Shown: one piece after another, positions 12,058-24,626 of the stretch
Numbering within the stretch: the first letter of the stretch is position 1
Layout of the letters: each line of letters opens with the position of its first letter
Origin: Chrysoperla carnea
Taxonomy: Eukaryota; Arthropoda; Insecta; Neuroptera; Chrysopidae
Direction: 5' to 3'
Length of the DNA: 64,000 bases
NCBI RefSeq assembly: GCF_905475395.1
Contig: NC_058338.1
Coordinates: 43,559,935 to 43,623,934, forward strand
Translations under genes and position numbers: made by a program
The notes under the pieces: generated by a model
The model's database searches: none
Told to the model about the DNA's origin: nothing
What the model saw: the letters and a program-made list of their open reading frames with translations, nothing else

Positions 12058-12578
12058 TATAATAGTTCAGGAGACGGTATAAGGATGACGTTCATCTAGC
12101 TGATAGCCACATTTTTTTATAAACTTTTATTGATTGATAATCACGCCTATGATAGCTTGCCTTTATAGATATTTTTAATTAAATTAATTTTAATCATTTT
12201 TTTTCCATAACGTTTTTTTGCAGGCAAGCCTATACCATTATTTTCGTAATTAAATTATCTCTCTTCTGATACCAAATTCGATTGGTTAACAGATCGGAGT
12301 AGTTACGTCACACAGTATAAAGAGATAAGTTAACATAGGTAACTACATCGTCTGTTACTCATCAAAATTGGTATCAGAAGAAAGATAATTTAGAATCGAA
12401 AATAATAGTACAGACCTGCCTGCAAAGAACCCTTATGAAAAAAAAATAACGTAATTAAAAATAGCTATGAATACTTTTCGATAGATAACCTATCATAGAC
12501 GTGTTTATCAATCAATAAAATTTCATAAAAAATATATCTCATCTGGTTATCAGATGAATGAAGGTCTTAGACTATAAC
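12058..12578. mobile_element. Nearly complete palindromic foldback element
   Basis: The left arm (about 12058-12306) and right arm (12339-12578) are inverted copies along almost their whole length, with a loop of about 32 nt. Paired landmarks are TTTTATTGATTGATAATCACG with its counterpart near 12515, TGCAGGCA(A/G), ATTATTTTCG, TCTTCTGATACCAA and the innermost GTAGTTAC/GTAACTAC. No open reading frame is present. Outer ends are approximate and I could not assign a target-site duplication. Confidence 0.8.
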
Positions 12579-15500
12579 ATAAATGATGCATATAATTTCT
12601 TACAAAATACATTAATTTTAACATAAATAAATTATTGAATAGTATTTAATATAACTATTTTTGAAAACAAATATTTATACATGTATATATTTACAAATAA
12701 TAAGCATACATACATAAATTACACTATTTTGTTAATTAAAAAAAATTATATAATTTAAACAAAAAATTTTTAATAAAAATTTATTTTACATAGGCACTAT
12801 TATAGACTTATAAACATTTTCTTACGTAAATTAATTTGTGCTTGCTTGTAAAGGGTTTTTAAGTAAAATTTTCATTTCGATGTGTATCAAATTATAATTA
12901 TTTATTGTTATAAAAAAATAATAAATGAAGATTGTTTCTTAGTGGGCAGGACTAATTTGATTGATATTAGAGGCAATTTATAATAATGCAACAGTTTAAG
13001 GTAATTTTATCAGTGCCGAGGCGGGAAACATTTTAGTCATATCAACAATCACTTCTACTAATGATACAAAAAAATTTATAATAAATTAAAATAATACAAT
13101 ATAATATTTTATTGATCGAATTTAATACGCATTAACAATAAAATCGTAGAAACACTTTTAAAAACTAAGTTGACTAAAATTAACTGTAAAATTTAGTGAT
13201 ACTTAATCTGTTATTTAAATTCATAAACATAATCTGAAAATTTTCTATGTTTTTTTTATAAAAGGCACCGTAATTTTAATTTATATATTATTATGAATAA
13301 AATAAAATTTATAATATATTTTATCAATATTTTTTGGCACTAATTATGATACCATTCATTAACGCGTTATAATGCATTTTAATGCTTCCGATAAACAACA
13401 GAGATAGAAGGCTGATTATTATTATATAAAAAATTAAATAGAAAGTATACAGCAAATCGTTTTGAATTTTTTCTAATATTCGTTTGATACTTCGTTATTA
13501 TATCTATTGAAAATATTTTTTTATAAATCCTCGATTTTCGGAGTTATTGAACAAGGCAACATTCATATAAGACCTCATATATTTTTGTATAATTTTAATT
13601 AATTATATATCGTGAACCATGAAACCGTAAAACATACCTGCATAGTGTCTAGTATAATCAAAGGTCTGTGACCACTGACGTGTTTGTGCTAAAAAGTCCT
13701 ACATGAGGTATGAAGTATAAAAGGCCTCTAATACCAATGAAATACATTATTTTATTAAATCATTTTCAGGAAAACTTTAACGTATAAATTTTGTTTTAGA
13801 TAAAATTAATTATAAAGTACAAAAATGTAGGTAGACAAGCTTCTCTGAAGTTTCTTCTAAAATTCAAAAATTAACTGCATTCACAAAACAACAGTTTTAA
13901 AAAAATTTAAAATTAAACACAAGCTGTATTCAGATTATCTAAGTACTGAATAAGAGCTTTCACACCCTTTAGTGATCTATCACTGATTCTGCAGAATACT
14001 ATCATAATTTTGACAATTTTGATGTTTTTCATATTGACAATTGTATTTTAGTCAATAAATTTGTACCCATTTTAAGCTTGGAGATAGTGAATTGAAATGT
14101 GCTATTTTAAAGATTTTTAAGATATAATATTTCAGAAAATTATGTCCTTTTGGAAGGCGTCCTTTTAGAAGTTCAGAAGGCAGAATCACGTTATGTTGCC
14201 ACCGCGGATTCTCTACATTGGTAGAAATCTAATACACTTTATCCACTTTAAACTGTTAAAAAACTATTTATTGTTTTGTGAAAGCCCCTACGAATTTTAC
14301 ATAATAATCTATGTAATTGTATAAAAGTTTATATTATTAAAATTTTAATAAGGTATTTGTCTAGTAATTATTAATTTTAAAATTACTATTTAAAATTTTC
14401 TTTTTTAATTTTCAAATAAAAATTGTACAAAAATCTTTTTTAATTCATTACAAAACTTTTATATAAAATATCATATGAGAATTAATATTTTTTGTTTTAA
14501 ATATTAACCAAATGTTTTAAAGCACTTAATTATTAAGCTCCGACGATGAATTAAAGTCCTTGCATTAAGGATAACATAAAATTAAGGTAACAGACGATCG
14601 GACGGTCTACTTTTTCTTCATTACTTCATTTAATCTCCAAATATTTCCCATAAATTAAAATGTTAGTATGGGCGAATCTCATACCATTTAATTTGGTCTC
14701 AAAGTTATTTCAAGCTGATAAAAGACTATAATTACACCTATTTCTAATTTGAATCAATCATCGGACTACGGAATTCTTAATGGATTGTTATGACTTAAAT
14801 TGTGTTGAAATCAAATGCGTGTGTTTGCATAAATTACATTTACTATGGTAGTAAATGCTATTCACAGAGGCGTAGATGATTCAGTTAATTATCCTTGTTT
14901 GGATCGCTTCATAATTTAAATAACGCAACTTTTATTTTCTTTCTGTACAAATTGACATGTGATGCTACTATTTATTACCCCCATTTTTTTGGGGGGTTGC
15001 AAAAAAATTTGCTTTTGATCGAACTAAAAAAAATTTGGCTGATTCATGAAAATGACTTTGAATAATTAAAAAATAATATTCTCGTCGCCTCATCATAAAC
15101 CTAATGTATAAAAGTAGAACATTAAAAGCAATGGATAATCTAGAGATTCCTCTATTATCACCTAAGACTAAAAATATTTAACTTAAATCTTCAATGGATT
15201 GTAAAAAAAAAATTACCTTCAAAAGAATTGTAATGGTATATTTTGCAACGACTCCGTTGTTGTCAATTGCCCACGAGGATTTATGAGCCACTTGAGTGGA
15301 TAGTATACAACTCAAACGAGTTGCTTCTACAGTTTTTATTACGAATGGGTGATTATTTTGCTCATTGTGTACCATTTTCCGTGCAACGACAAATATTCAA
15401 TGACTTATCGAATGCAGTAATTAATATGTTGTACGAAAAATAGTGCTGATTCCATATTAGTAATAAAAAATATATGTAGATTCCTCGGAATTGTTTAGTT

Positions 15501-17070
15501 AAATTATAATTTAAAAAAATATATGATACAATTTATTTGTCTAACGAAAATAATTAGAATGTAAGTTATGACTAGTTAAAAATATATTTCTATGTACCTA
15601 TTCTATGACATTAGAATAATGAAGGACTTAAATAAATATTTAAAAAAGCCATAACAATTAATTAAGCTGAGATGTTTTCTTTCACGGCAAAGGTTAAAGA
15701 AAGAATATTTTTTATTAATTTTCATTTTGCATTTTTATAAGATGATGTATCATCTCTGCGTAACAAAATGTGCACGTGTTTTACCATTCCATATGATATG
15801 TTATAGATATATCACTTAGAATGGTAAAATACGTCAAATTATATGTTTACGTTATCAATAAAATAATAATTTCAATTTATTTATTTTGAACTTTTAAATT
15901 GTAAAAAATTCAATCGTATTCTAGAATATGTGAAAAATTTATTAGAAAGTGTTTAACGAGATAATTTTCATGTAGACTGAAAGGTTTATAGTTGTCTGAA
16001 AACAGAATGAATATATTGCTTCCATTCTCCTCGCCATAAAGTTAGTTTATAGCAAAATTATGAAAAATGAGTAATTAATATTTTTTATCCATCAACAACG
16101 AAAAATATCTCAGTTAAAAGAACGTTCGCTTGCTTGTTAGAGGTATAAAGTATGATACGTATCGTACTTTATTTTAATCAAAAGTTATATAGAGCAATAA
16201 AATTAAAAAATATAACAATAAACATTTTTGGGTCTCGTTTATTATTGAATTTCGAAACGAATCGTGTTGAGGATCATAATAATATGAAATTGTATTTGGC
16301 TAGAATTTCTCAGTGTACATGCGTCACGTTCAAATACTGTACGTCCAGGTTATTTTTTACTCTCTATTAATTATTTACTGAAAATTTAAAGTATACATGT
16401 GAAGATTTCATTAAAGTAATAAAATAGAAATTATTATTAAAAATGCACATTTCAGATGTCGAACAACGATTTCGAGATCGTTTTCAACGATCAGTGAGTA
16501 TTTAGAGGTATCATTTTTTAGTTTTAACTCCTTTAAAGCGTGATGCGCTTACGCCTATGGAAAGGAAATTTACTGTGATAGTAAGAATTAAATTCCTTAA
16601 CACTCCAACTTCTTTCCACTTAAAAGAACAAGTGGAATCAAATTACAGGCAACTATAAACTCTTGTTTTAAGTGAAACGATTATTAAAATTAAAAACTCG
16701 TTAAAATTGGCAATTCTTTTCCAATACCTTGAAATTTGGACCATTGTTATTATTTAAAATTGTTTGATTCAAATTTAGTGTGAAAAAAAACATTTAGAAA
16801 GAAATTGTTATTGTTTCTTCTAGCAAGGTATAATAAATTGTATACAGAAAAATAAAAAATTGTCTAAGAATTTATAATGTACTTTTTTTTTTAAAGCTAA
16901 GCATTTTTAACTTAAATATAGCATTTTTGTTTTATAGCTGAACTTGTACACATTATTCGATTATGCTAACTTAAATTATACCATAAATAATTACTTACGT
17001 AATCTTTGTGTAAATTTTTATATCATAGATTTCTCACGATTTGTGGATCGAAGGTAATTCATGAATATAT
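12579..17070. other. Gene-free AT-rich region
   Basis: Long AT-rich intergenic DNA downstream of the Wrapper-like gene. Open frames at 15178-15375 (-), 15243-15443 (+) and 16152-16370 (+) are short and resemble no known family. The minus frame at 15375-15178 has a donor-like GTAAT at its end but no good acceptor before it. No repeat with clear ends was found. Confidence 0.4.
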
Positions 17071-17077
17071 AAATAAA

Positions 17078-17189
17078 GCGTAAAGAAAGCAAAGTATGCT
17101 ACTTCTTGAGTACGCAATTCGTCTCATTCTGCGCATTTCATTATACGTAGCTTGCACACCGGCTGATTTTGTGTTTTCTTTACGCCATG
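17078..17189. repeat. Possible small inverted-repeat element
   Basis: GCGTAAAGAAAGCAAA at the left is opposed by TTTTCTTTACGC at the right, about 110 bp apart, and the inside is less AT-rich than its surroundings. This may be a short MITE. The ends are too short to be sure. Confidence 0.3.
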
Positions 17190-17190
17190 G

Positions 17191-17196
17191 TTTATT
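17191..17196 (-). terminator. Candidate poly(A) signal of the Wrapper-like gene
   Basis: AATAAA on the minus strand about 330 nt after the stop codon. It is the first such hexamer I see downstream. Cleavage there is inferred only. Confidence 0.3.
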
Positions 17197-17527
17197 CTAC
17201 CAGACTATTTGCCTTGCGGATAGTTTTTATGTAATTTTTTTGTTTAGTTCTTATTTTATGTGTACAAAAAATTAATGTTACAAACTTATTTGTAACTTTT
17301 GACTTGTGAGAAGAATCTTTGGTTTGTCTATTAAAATAATTTTCCAATTCAAGTATAGTAATCAATCTTTGTAAGGACGAACTGTTACAAGATCATTTAC
17401 AGTGAGTGAGTCCTTAATATTATTGATTACTATATTTGAAATTATAGATTAGTATTTTTTTACACTAATATTATTAACTTTTTTGTATTTAAGGAGGATT
17501 CTCTTATGGAAGTATAAAATTTATACG

Positions 17528-20500
17528 TTAGAGTTTTGAATACAAGTTTACTGTTACAGCTGCCAATAAATATAAAACAAACGTAGTTTGTAAACTGTTT
17601 CCAGAGCCAGTAGAAATATTTTCCGGTGCTGGATCTAAAAAAAATTAAAACTTTAATGTTTAAAAGAAAAAAAACTAATTTAAAAAATATTTTAAACTTT
17701 TGGTAGATTTGAGCCCAAGTATGTCTGAGTGTCTAAATGGCCAATATTATTTGATACCCAAGTGTTTTTCTTTCTTGGCTTTCATTTTAATTGTTATGCA
17801 TAAAAAAAATTCAACAAGTTATTTGCAAAAAAAAAAAAATCAACATCTTGGATGTTAATGGGTTTGTCGAGTCTGCTATATTCAAATTCTATATCTGCTG
17901 CCTTCTACTATATTGATAAAATCGATCCAATTCTGAATATCAAAGAATTGAAATTTTGAAAACTTTAAATCGGAGACTGTCAAAAACTTTAAATCGGAGA
18001 CTCTTATGCTTCACAGAACCGTTTATCATTTTTAACAAATTATAATTTTTAACTCACCGATTTTAAACTTGATGATTTTATAATGAGATTCTCCATAAGT
18101 ATTTTTTGCACTAACTTTTGCTTCATATTCCCCTACTGCTGGAGCGTCATACTCACATTGTACAGAGTAAATGTTTCCAACTGGTTCTTTTCCAGGATTA
18201 CAATCATCATTAAATACTCCAATATAATGTGACTAAAAAAAAAATCGAAATAATTTTTTAATTCTAAAAGTTTTTAACTAGGCAGTGTCACTTATGCTAA
18301 AAATATAAGGATTGTTGTTTAGATATTTTATGAAAATTAGTTGTTTTAATGATTTTTTTGAATATCGTTTTGCTTCAGTTGCCGATAAAAGCTTAAGTAG
18401 CAATTGTTCCTATAAAATTCAAAATAAAAGTGACTAATCTTTTCTCGAATATCTTTAATCTTTTTTCGAATATATTCCCTAGCACGAGAGGAGTAGATTG
18501 AAACTTCTCGTAGAAATGATTTGTGCTGATTCAAATATTAAATGATAACGAGTAATTCACATAACAATTTGTTCATTGAAATAGCATGTGGAGGTGATGA
18601 AACTTTTAAGAAGCGTTTCAATTCGAAAACGTGGATAGGTGTTTTGGGAATGTTCTTCACCGCCGCTGGATTCGAATAAAGCTCGTCTTCAAGGAAACTT
18701 ATTCTAAAAAACTCATAGGTATGGATGATAGGTTCCCAATTACAGCTTCCGTCTGTTTACAATAATAATTATTATAACAAAACGAAATTCGACAAAATAT
18801 CAAGATCTAAAGGAAGTACAATCTGAAATTCTTGCGATTTTTTTTTGACAGAGAGTGTACTTATGGTTATTGTATAAAGTATATATTGGATTAAATATAG
18901 AAGCAACTTACATTGGGATATTTGACTTGTAAATCATATAATAAAATAGGAGCAAGTGATTGGAATGACCATTTGAAAATGGCTTTATGACCTTTCGGCT
19001 CTGCTTCAAATTTAATTGGTACTGGTGACGCTGTCAATTCAATAACTTTTTTTGTTGTACCTAAACCATTTTTCGATTCGCATGTGTATTTTCCAAAATC
19101 TGATTGTTCAGTTTTCTTTATTTGCAATATATGATAGTGTCCTTGATTACTGATGTTATATTTTTCGTTTGTTTCAATTCTTTTACCATCTTTAAACCAC
19201 TCTGTAAGAGCTGGTGGAGTTGCTCGTGCAATACATGTTAACACTGATGTATAATCTTTTTCAGAACTAATTGTAGATTTTTCAATTTCTATCTGTGGTT
19301 TATCTGGAAGAATATTTAATTTTTATAAATTATCTATACTAGTAAATTCGCAAAAATTTTTTATTTTTAAATTTTATAATTTTATTGAAAAGATCATCCT
19401 ATACAAAATTTTATAAGGTCCTTCGATGTAACAAAGTTTCTAATGAAAATATGAAAATTATTACTTACGTGCAACACGAATTGTAATTTGTGAAATAGCT
19501 GGATCGCCAACTTGATTATCAGCCATACACTGATAAGTACCAGCATCATGTAATTTAATATTTTCAAATGTAATTATACTTGAGTTTCGTTTATTTAGTT
19601 GTGGTAATCGTTCACCCTGTTTTGCCCAATTGACTTTTGGTGGTGGTGAGCCAGTAGCCTCACAAACCATGTTTAATCGATCATTTAATACGGCTTGATA
19701 ATTATCATTTGGTAAAATCCGAACGATTTTTGGTGGAATTTTAACAGTTAAATGATGCTTTATGGTTAAATCTTTTGCTGCTTTAACTTGACAAATATAA
19801 TCACCTTTATCTTCAGCTGTTACATTTAATATTGTTAATGTATTATTATCAGATTTACGATAATGACCTTTTAAATCACGACTTAATGCAAACAAATCAT
19901 CTTGGAATATCAATTGTTTCCCTTTAAACCATTGTACGACAAATGACAAGCCTAAAAATGGAAAATAGAAAATTAATAACTAAGGCATTTTAATATTTTT
20001 AACTATCCAAGAATAATAAATAACCAGTATGGTTCAGAATTCCTTAGCCACTTTATAATAGGAAATGGGAAATATCTAGGGTAACCTAGACATAGAAAAA
20101 TGCTTCTAGCAAAAGTTGTTGACCTTCAAGTTTGAATAACACTGAAAGACCTTAAATTTGACTTCGATCTTCAGGGTCATTGAAAGATCTTCATCACTCG
20201 AATTTGTAATCACTAAAAGATCTATGACATCTTTTTTTTTTAAATAAGCATATATTAGGCATCAAGGCCCCATCTAAGGGGTAGGAAGGCAGCCGGGCAA
20301 ATGCCAAAATATTATAATTATTTATGAATTGAAGATATCTAATTATAACCAAGAGATGCAAGTAAAGTTTGTGTTTAGCGGGTGGGCTAGGCGGGTCAGG
20401 CAAAGTATGGCTATTTATGAATTAATTGTAGAATTCTAGAAATAGGATTGCGAGGGCTCTGTAGCATCTGCTACTCTTTCTATCTGGCTAATCCGCTATT

Positions 20501-21062
20501 GCGCAGACACCGTTATACGTATATAGTTTAAAAAAAAGTTCCATTTTCTAATTTACTATTAACATTTACATAGCGACTTTAATATACGTATAATATGGCA
20601 CCCAAAAATTGATTTTAATTTTTATAATTTTATATATAATTGTATTAGTCTCAAAAATAATACGAATTTAACGACATCTATTCCGCTAAAATTCATCCAT
20701 TTAGGTTACAGATGTATACAGAGCGTGAAAAACAAATATCCATCCATACATACACTCGTAATCATTACCCTTCTTCTGGCGTAGTCGGTTAAAATAGATA
20801 GAAATAATTTAAAAAAATGTTCAAACTTTATATTTACCTTGTTTGTCAGTTTGGCATTCAAATTCAACATTATCTCCTTCTAAAGCTGAAATTCTTTTAG
20901 GTACACTAATAATTTTTGCGTTTTCATCATCGGTTGGAGATATGATACCCTCGTTGTCATCATACGAATCATATTCATCTCCTTCATCGGACGCTTCATC
21001 GTTGGGGAGATTATCATAATAACTACCGAGTTGATCCGGTATTGGTTCTGGTTTTAAGTGCA
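17528..21062 (-). CDS. Wrapper-like GPI-anchored adhesion protein, 3 Ig + FN3 (first exon missing)
   Basis: Five exons in consistent phases: 21062-20838, 19951-19469, 19303-18912, 18232-18058 and 17634-17528, giving 459 residues after a split codon. Exon 1 encodes an acidic linker (EASDEGDEYDSYDDNEG) and the first Cys of Ig1. Exon 2 completes Ig1 (VVQWFKG, DKGDYICQV) and holds Ig2 (CEATGSPPPKVNW, DAGTYQCMADN). Exon 3 is Ig3 (CIARATPPALTEWFKDG, DFGKYTCESKNG) plus the start of an FN3 domain, finished in exon 4 (GEYEAKVSAKNTYG). Exon 5 gives a small-residue STGSGN site, a hydrophobic stretch and a stop, a typical GPI-attachment signal. This order matches insect Wrapper and Klingon, surface proteins of midline glia and neurons. 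Exon 1 begins in phase 1 after TTTTTTTTCAG, so an upstream exon with ATG and signal peptide must exist. A klingon-type relative is the main alternative. Confidence 0.85.
17959..18004. repeat. 24-bp tandem duplication in an intron
   Basis: AAAACTTTAAATCGGAGACT occurs twice with a 24-bp period, between exons 4 and 5 of the Wrapper-like gene. Confidence 0.8.
18541..18756 (-). other. Unexplained coding-like open frame in an intron
   Basis: A 72-codon stretch without stops, clearly richer in GC than the surrounding intron, with protein-like composition (for example CNWEPIIHTYEFF, FLEDELYSNPAAV and PIHVFELKRFLK). It lies between exons 3 and 4 of the Wrapper-like gene on the same strand. An AG preceded by a weak pyrimidine tract (GTAAACAG) would open this frame in phase 1. 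That does not fit after exon 3 (phase 0) but would fit after exon 2. I recognise no family. It could be an alternative terminal exon or an inserted transposon fragment. Confidence 0.35.
20230..20410. repeat. GC-richer insert in the first known intron, likely transposon debris
   Basis: Sequence around GGCATCAAGGCCCCATCTAA and AGCGGGTGGGCTAGGCGGG contrasts with the AT-rich intron. Its wording (GGGCAAATGCC) resembles ends of some hAT elements, but no paired terminus was found. The minus-strand open frame here looks accidental. Confidence 0.3.
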
Positions 21063-23000
21063 CTGAAAAAAAAAGAAAAAAATTATAGGTATTTATTTTT
21101 TAATTATTTCTCTCAACTTTAATATTCTGAAACCTATATTTATTTAGAAAATGTTATATAAGGTGAATTTGGCTATTCGATACAAATATTGAAGGTGATT
21201 TGATCCAAAAATTTTTAATTTTAAATTGCTTTGAAAGTAGTACGCAGTAGAGACAATCAAATCGACGCCAGCCATTCCGGTGGATAATTTGGGTGTTTGA
21301 GCTATGACTAATTTTCAATTCTTGTATCAAAATTGACGAAATTGTATAAATAATATTTTTTAAATGTAAAGTAACATAATTACTTATTTAAATTTGTTAG
21401 AAAATAATATTAAATTTTCAATGTAAATCATATATGCTATCCATCGAGTTATATGTCCATCTTTGTTACGAAACTAATTTAACTTCCCTGACTATTCTAT
21501 TTTATTAGGGAATTCCCATTACAATATGAATTTACTGACATTTCCAGATTTTCTAGTAATGTGGCCATCATGATTTTTTTTACTAAGGAGAAAAATAGTT
21601 GTCTTTAAGAACAAATACTTTGGAAAAAATCGGAGTATACGTTGTTCATGTTTTTTGCCAATCATTTTCACAGCTTGTATGATTCACAAGAAATCCGTTT
21701 GGTGCTCAAATAGTAGCTTTTAATGGAATCTTTTTGTAAAATAGGTCACATTTCGTCACAAAATAATATAAAGATTCAGCAAAATTTGCGAAAATGTAAA
21801 AAAAGGTTTTTCGGAAAAGCCTTGCACGATCGGTAATGTAGCATTCTACGACAATTAACTACAAGGAATCAATTTATATCCTTACATTGATTATACCAGA
21901 AAAATTTTACTTTATGTGGGGAGTTTTGAAAAATACAAAAAATCTATAAAATGCTTTCTTTACGCAATTAGTGAATAGCGTCGAGCGTGATGTCCAAGAA
22001 AGATGAATTTTTTTCGTCTCGATACGATTATTATTCACGAAGTTACAGCATACCAAAAATATTTTAAAATATTCCTAATTGTTTTTATATCCTTGGTTAT
22101 ATGAGTTAGTGAGTTTATATTGAAGATTAAAAACTGATAATTTTTAAGCTTCACTGACTCCATTCCAACTATTAACAAAAATGACAATTCATTTTATTTT
22201 CGGTAAAATTTTTAATGGTATTTCGATGTCAAAAAAAAAAAAAAAAAAAAATACAAATACGAAAGATCAAAAGTCTTAAAAAAACTAAAAGTATTTCCGT
22301 CCTACCGATAAAATAATTTAATTTTAAATGAAGAATGTGAGCTCTCTTGTTTAATTAAATAATACTGACAAAAATTATTGAAGGTCAATAAATAAAAATT
22401 AGTTTAATTAAAATGGTTTTATTTTTGAGTTCACACTTACAAGGGCACCAAATAAAACATCTGGTATATATTTTAAGTATTTTTTTAAATACCCAATCAT
22501 CATTCTATTTTTATATAACTGAAATTTTTATCAGCGTCTTTTTTGGAAGTTGTATGTGGCACGAAGAATATATTATATTTTTGAATATATTCATTATTTT
22601 ATTAGTCCTTAACGTGACACCAAAAATTAAACAAATTTTAGATCCAACTTTTCTATTAGGGTTCCCGAAATAAAACGCAATATCTTTTTTTTTTACCTTA
22701 TTTTATATCGATGATATAACAAAATTGATTATTTGCACTATGAAAAAAAAATTTGAGTTTGTTATTTGTGCCCCGTGAGCCGCATATTCATTGAATTTAG
22801 TGGGCTTCCTTGCGGTTGGGTTTGGTTTAATAGCATTCGTTTTAGGCCTGTGTTGGTAACCATATTGGTAACCACATTTTATTCAATACAAAAAAAAGTA
22901 CCCGTCAATGTAAATAAGATAGATGTACTTTACTTTAAAGTAAGTACGATTGGCAGAACTAATTCAAGCTGTTTAGCCAGAAGCACAGTGGAGTATTTAT
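21063..23000. other. Upstream flank or long first intron of the Wrapper-like gene
   Basis: I searched for a minus-strand exon with an ATG, a hydrophobic signal peptide and a phase-1 donor and found none here or convincingly further upstream. Open frames at 22413-22673 and 22766-23005 (+) resemble nothing known. An A-run lies at about 22231-22249. Confidence 0.4.
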
Positions 23001-23005
23001 ATTAA

Positions 23006-23550
23006 ACTAGCTGTGAATTACCCGCTTTGCTGGGCAACATTCCCACTTTAACCCCTCCCATAATATTCCATATCCTTTTCTAGGTTACTATCTATCACCT
23101 AACTAAATTTCATCAAAATCCGTTCAACCGTTTAGGCATGATAGAGCAAAACTCCCAGCAAAAACCATAAATCACTAACTCAATTCAGTTTTCTGCCTAC
23201 TTCCTACCCCCTAAGTACGATGACGTGATCATTTTGATCTTATATCCGTTTTTAGGTAACCATCTATTACCTTACTAAATTTCATCAAAATCTGTTCAGC
23301 CGTTTAGACGTGAAAGAGCAAAAGTCCCAACAAAAACGACTAAAAATCACAAACTCAATTTAGTTATCTGCCTACTGCGTACCCCCTAAGAACGATGGCG
23401 TGATTATTTATAGCCTATGACCATTTCTAGGTTATCATCTATCACCATACCAAATTTCATCAAAATCCGTTCAGCCGTTTAGGCGTGAAAGAGTAACAGA
23501 CAGACAGACAGACAGACAGACAGAGTTACTTTCGCATTTATAATATTTAA
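23006..23550 (+). mobile_element. RTE-like tail with a three-fold ~173-bp tandem array and (GACA)n
   Basis: Near-repeats of a unit containing TTTCATCAAAATCCGTTCA and GCCGTTTAGGCGTGAAAGAG start around 23083, 23255 and 23430 (steps of about 172 and 175 bp). The last runs into (CAGA)n at about 23497-23524 and then AGTTACTTTCGCATTTATAA, the usual end of these elements. The array starts at ACTAGCTGTGAATTACCCG. No coding sequence is present. Confidence 0.75.
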
Positions 23551-23794
23551 TTAATTTTAATGTTTTTACTAAATGCTTTTGTTTATGTGCCAGGTTTTGT
23601 CGGGCAAAAGTTTTTGTAACAAAGCAAAGTTTTAGTATTCTATAATATGTTTATGAAAAAAAATCCTGCGCAAACTTGCTCTTTTTCTTTTAAAATTAAG
23701 AGATAAGAACAGCTTAAAGCAAAAGTAAAAGAATGGAGCAAGCAAATTTCCAGTGAAACTTTGCAACTTATAATTGCAGAATCACGTAACGTCT

Positions 23795-24360
23795 TACTAA
23801 TATTATAATAATATATCTGTCTGTCGGTGTTTTACGCAATCACGCCTAATCTAATGAACCGATTGAATTGAAATGTGGTACAGAGATAGTCTAGAGTCTG
23901 AGGAAGGACATAAGCTACTAATGCGAAAAAAGGACTGTAAGGATTTGAAATAGGGGACGCAAATTCGTATGGAAATAACGTGATTTCTTGGTCCAATCTT
24001 CTTTAAAGTTTACATAAACATTCTTTAGCAGAACTGAATTTAATTTTGGTTATTTTCAAAAAAATAAGGGATCCGTGCCAAAAAAAAAAACCAAAGAAAT
24101 TTTGAACAAAAAGGGGATAAATGATGGCAAATGAAGGGAAAATCATATTGGAAAAAGGGCGGACATATTACATATTACGAGCAGATTTTCACTTTCACCG
24201 TCACATCCTCCACCTGCGCATCAGTGATTTTATCCGCCATTACCGAAAAAGGCTCCCCCAACAGCCCCTTTACATAATGACAACAACATTCAAAGAACTA
24301 CAGACCACGAGCAGAACATGCTTCTGTCTGTTCGTCCATTTAAATCAATTTTGAGCACAA
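23795..24360 (-). mobile_element. RTE-like element remnant
   Basis: TACTAATATTATAA, CTGTCTGTCGGTGTTTTACG, CACGCCTAATCTAATGAACC and the AGATAGTCTAGAGTCTGAGG tract follow the order of a very common insect RTE-type 3' tail in reverse orientation. The part beyond 24120 (open frame 24121-24354) is less AT-rich and may belong to the same insertion. Confidence 0.6.
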
Positions 24361-24626
24361 AAATTTCTCCATTATATTCTACTGTGAAAAGGCCAAAATT
24401 AAAAAAAATTTTCAGGATTTTGTAGGGGTGAAATATTTAGGATGATCTTTGAGAATATTTGTGAGAAGTATAGGACGAACTTTATATCGAAGAGTACCAA
24501 CAATTTTACTTTCTTAGAATGTTTTTTGTATGCATCGTTAATAGCTTATGCTGTGAGTTAGAATATTTTACAAAGAATACATTCATACACGTACTCATAC
24601 AGTAGTACAGTATAGTACAGTACTAT

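Noticed and set aside
15178..15375. Possible Ig-like exon on the minus strand (a Cys followed by a Trp at Ig-like spacing, then a donor-like GTAAT)
   Set aside because: No acceptor with a pyrimidine tract precedes it, the second Ig cysteine is absent, and the frame length is within chance.
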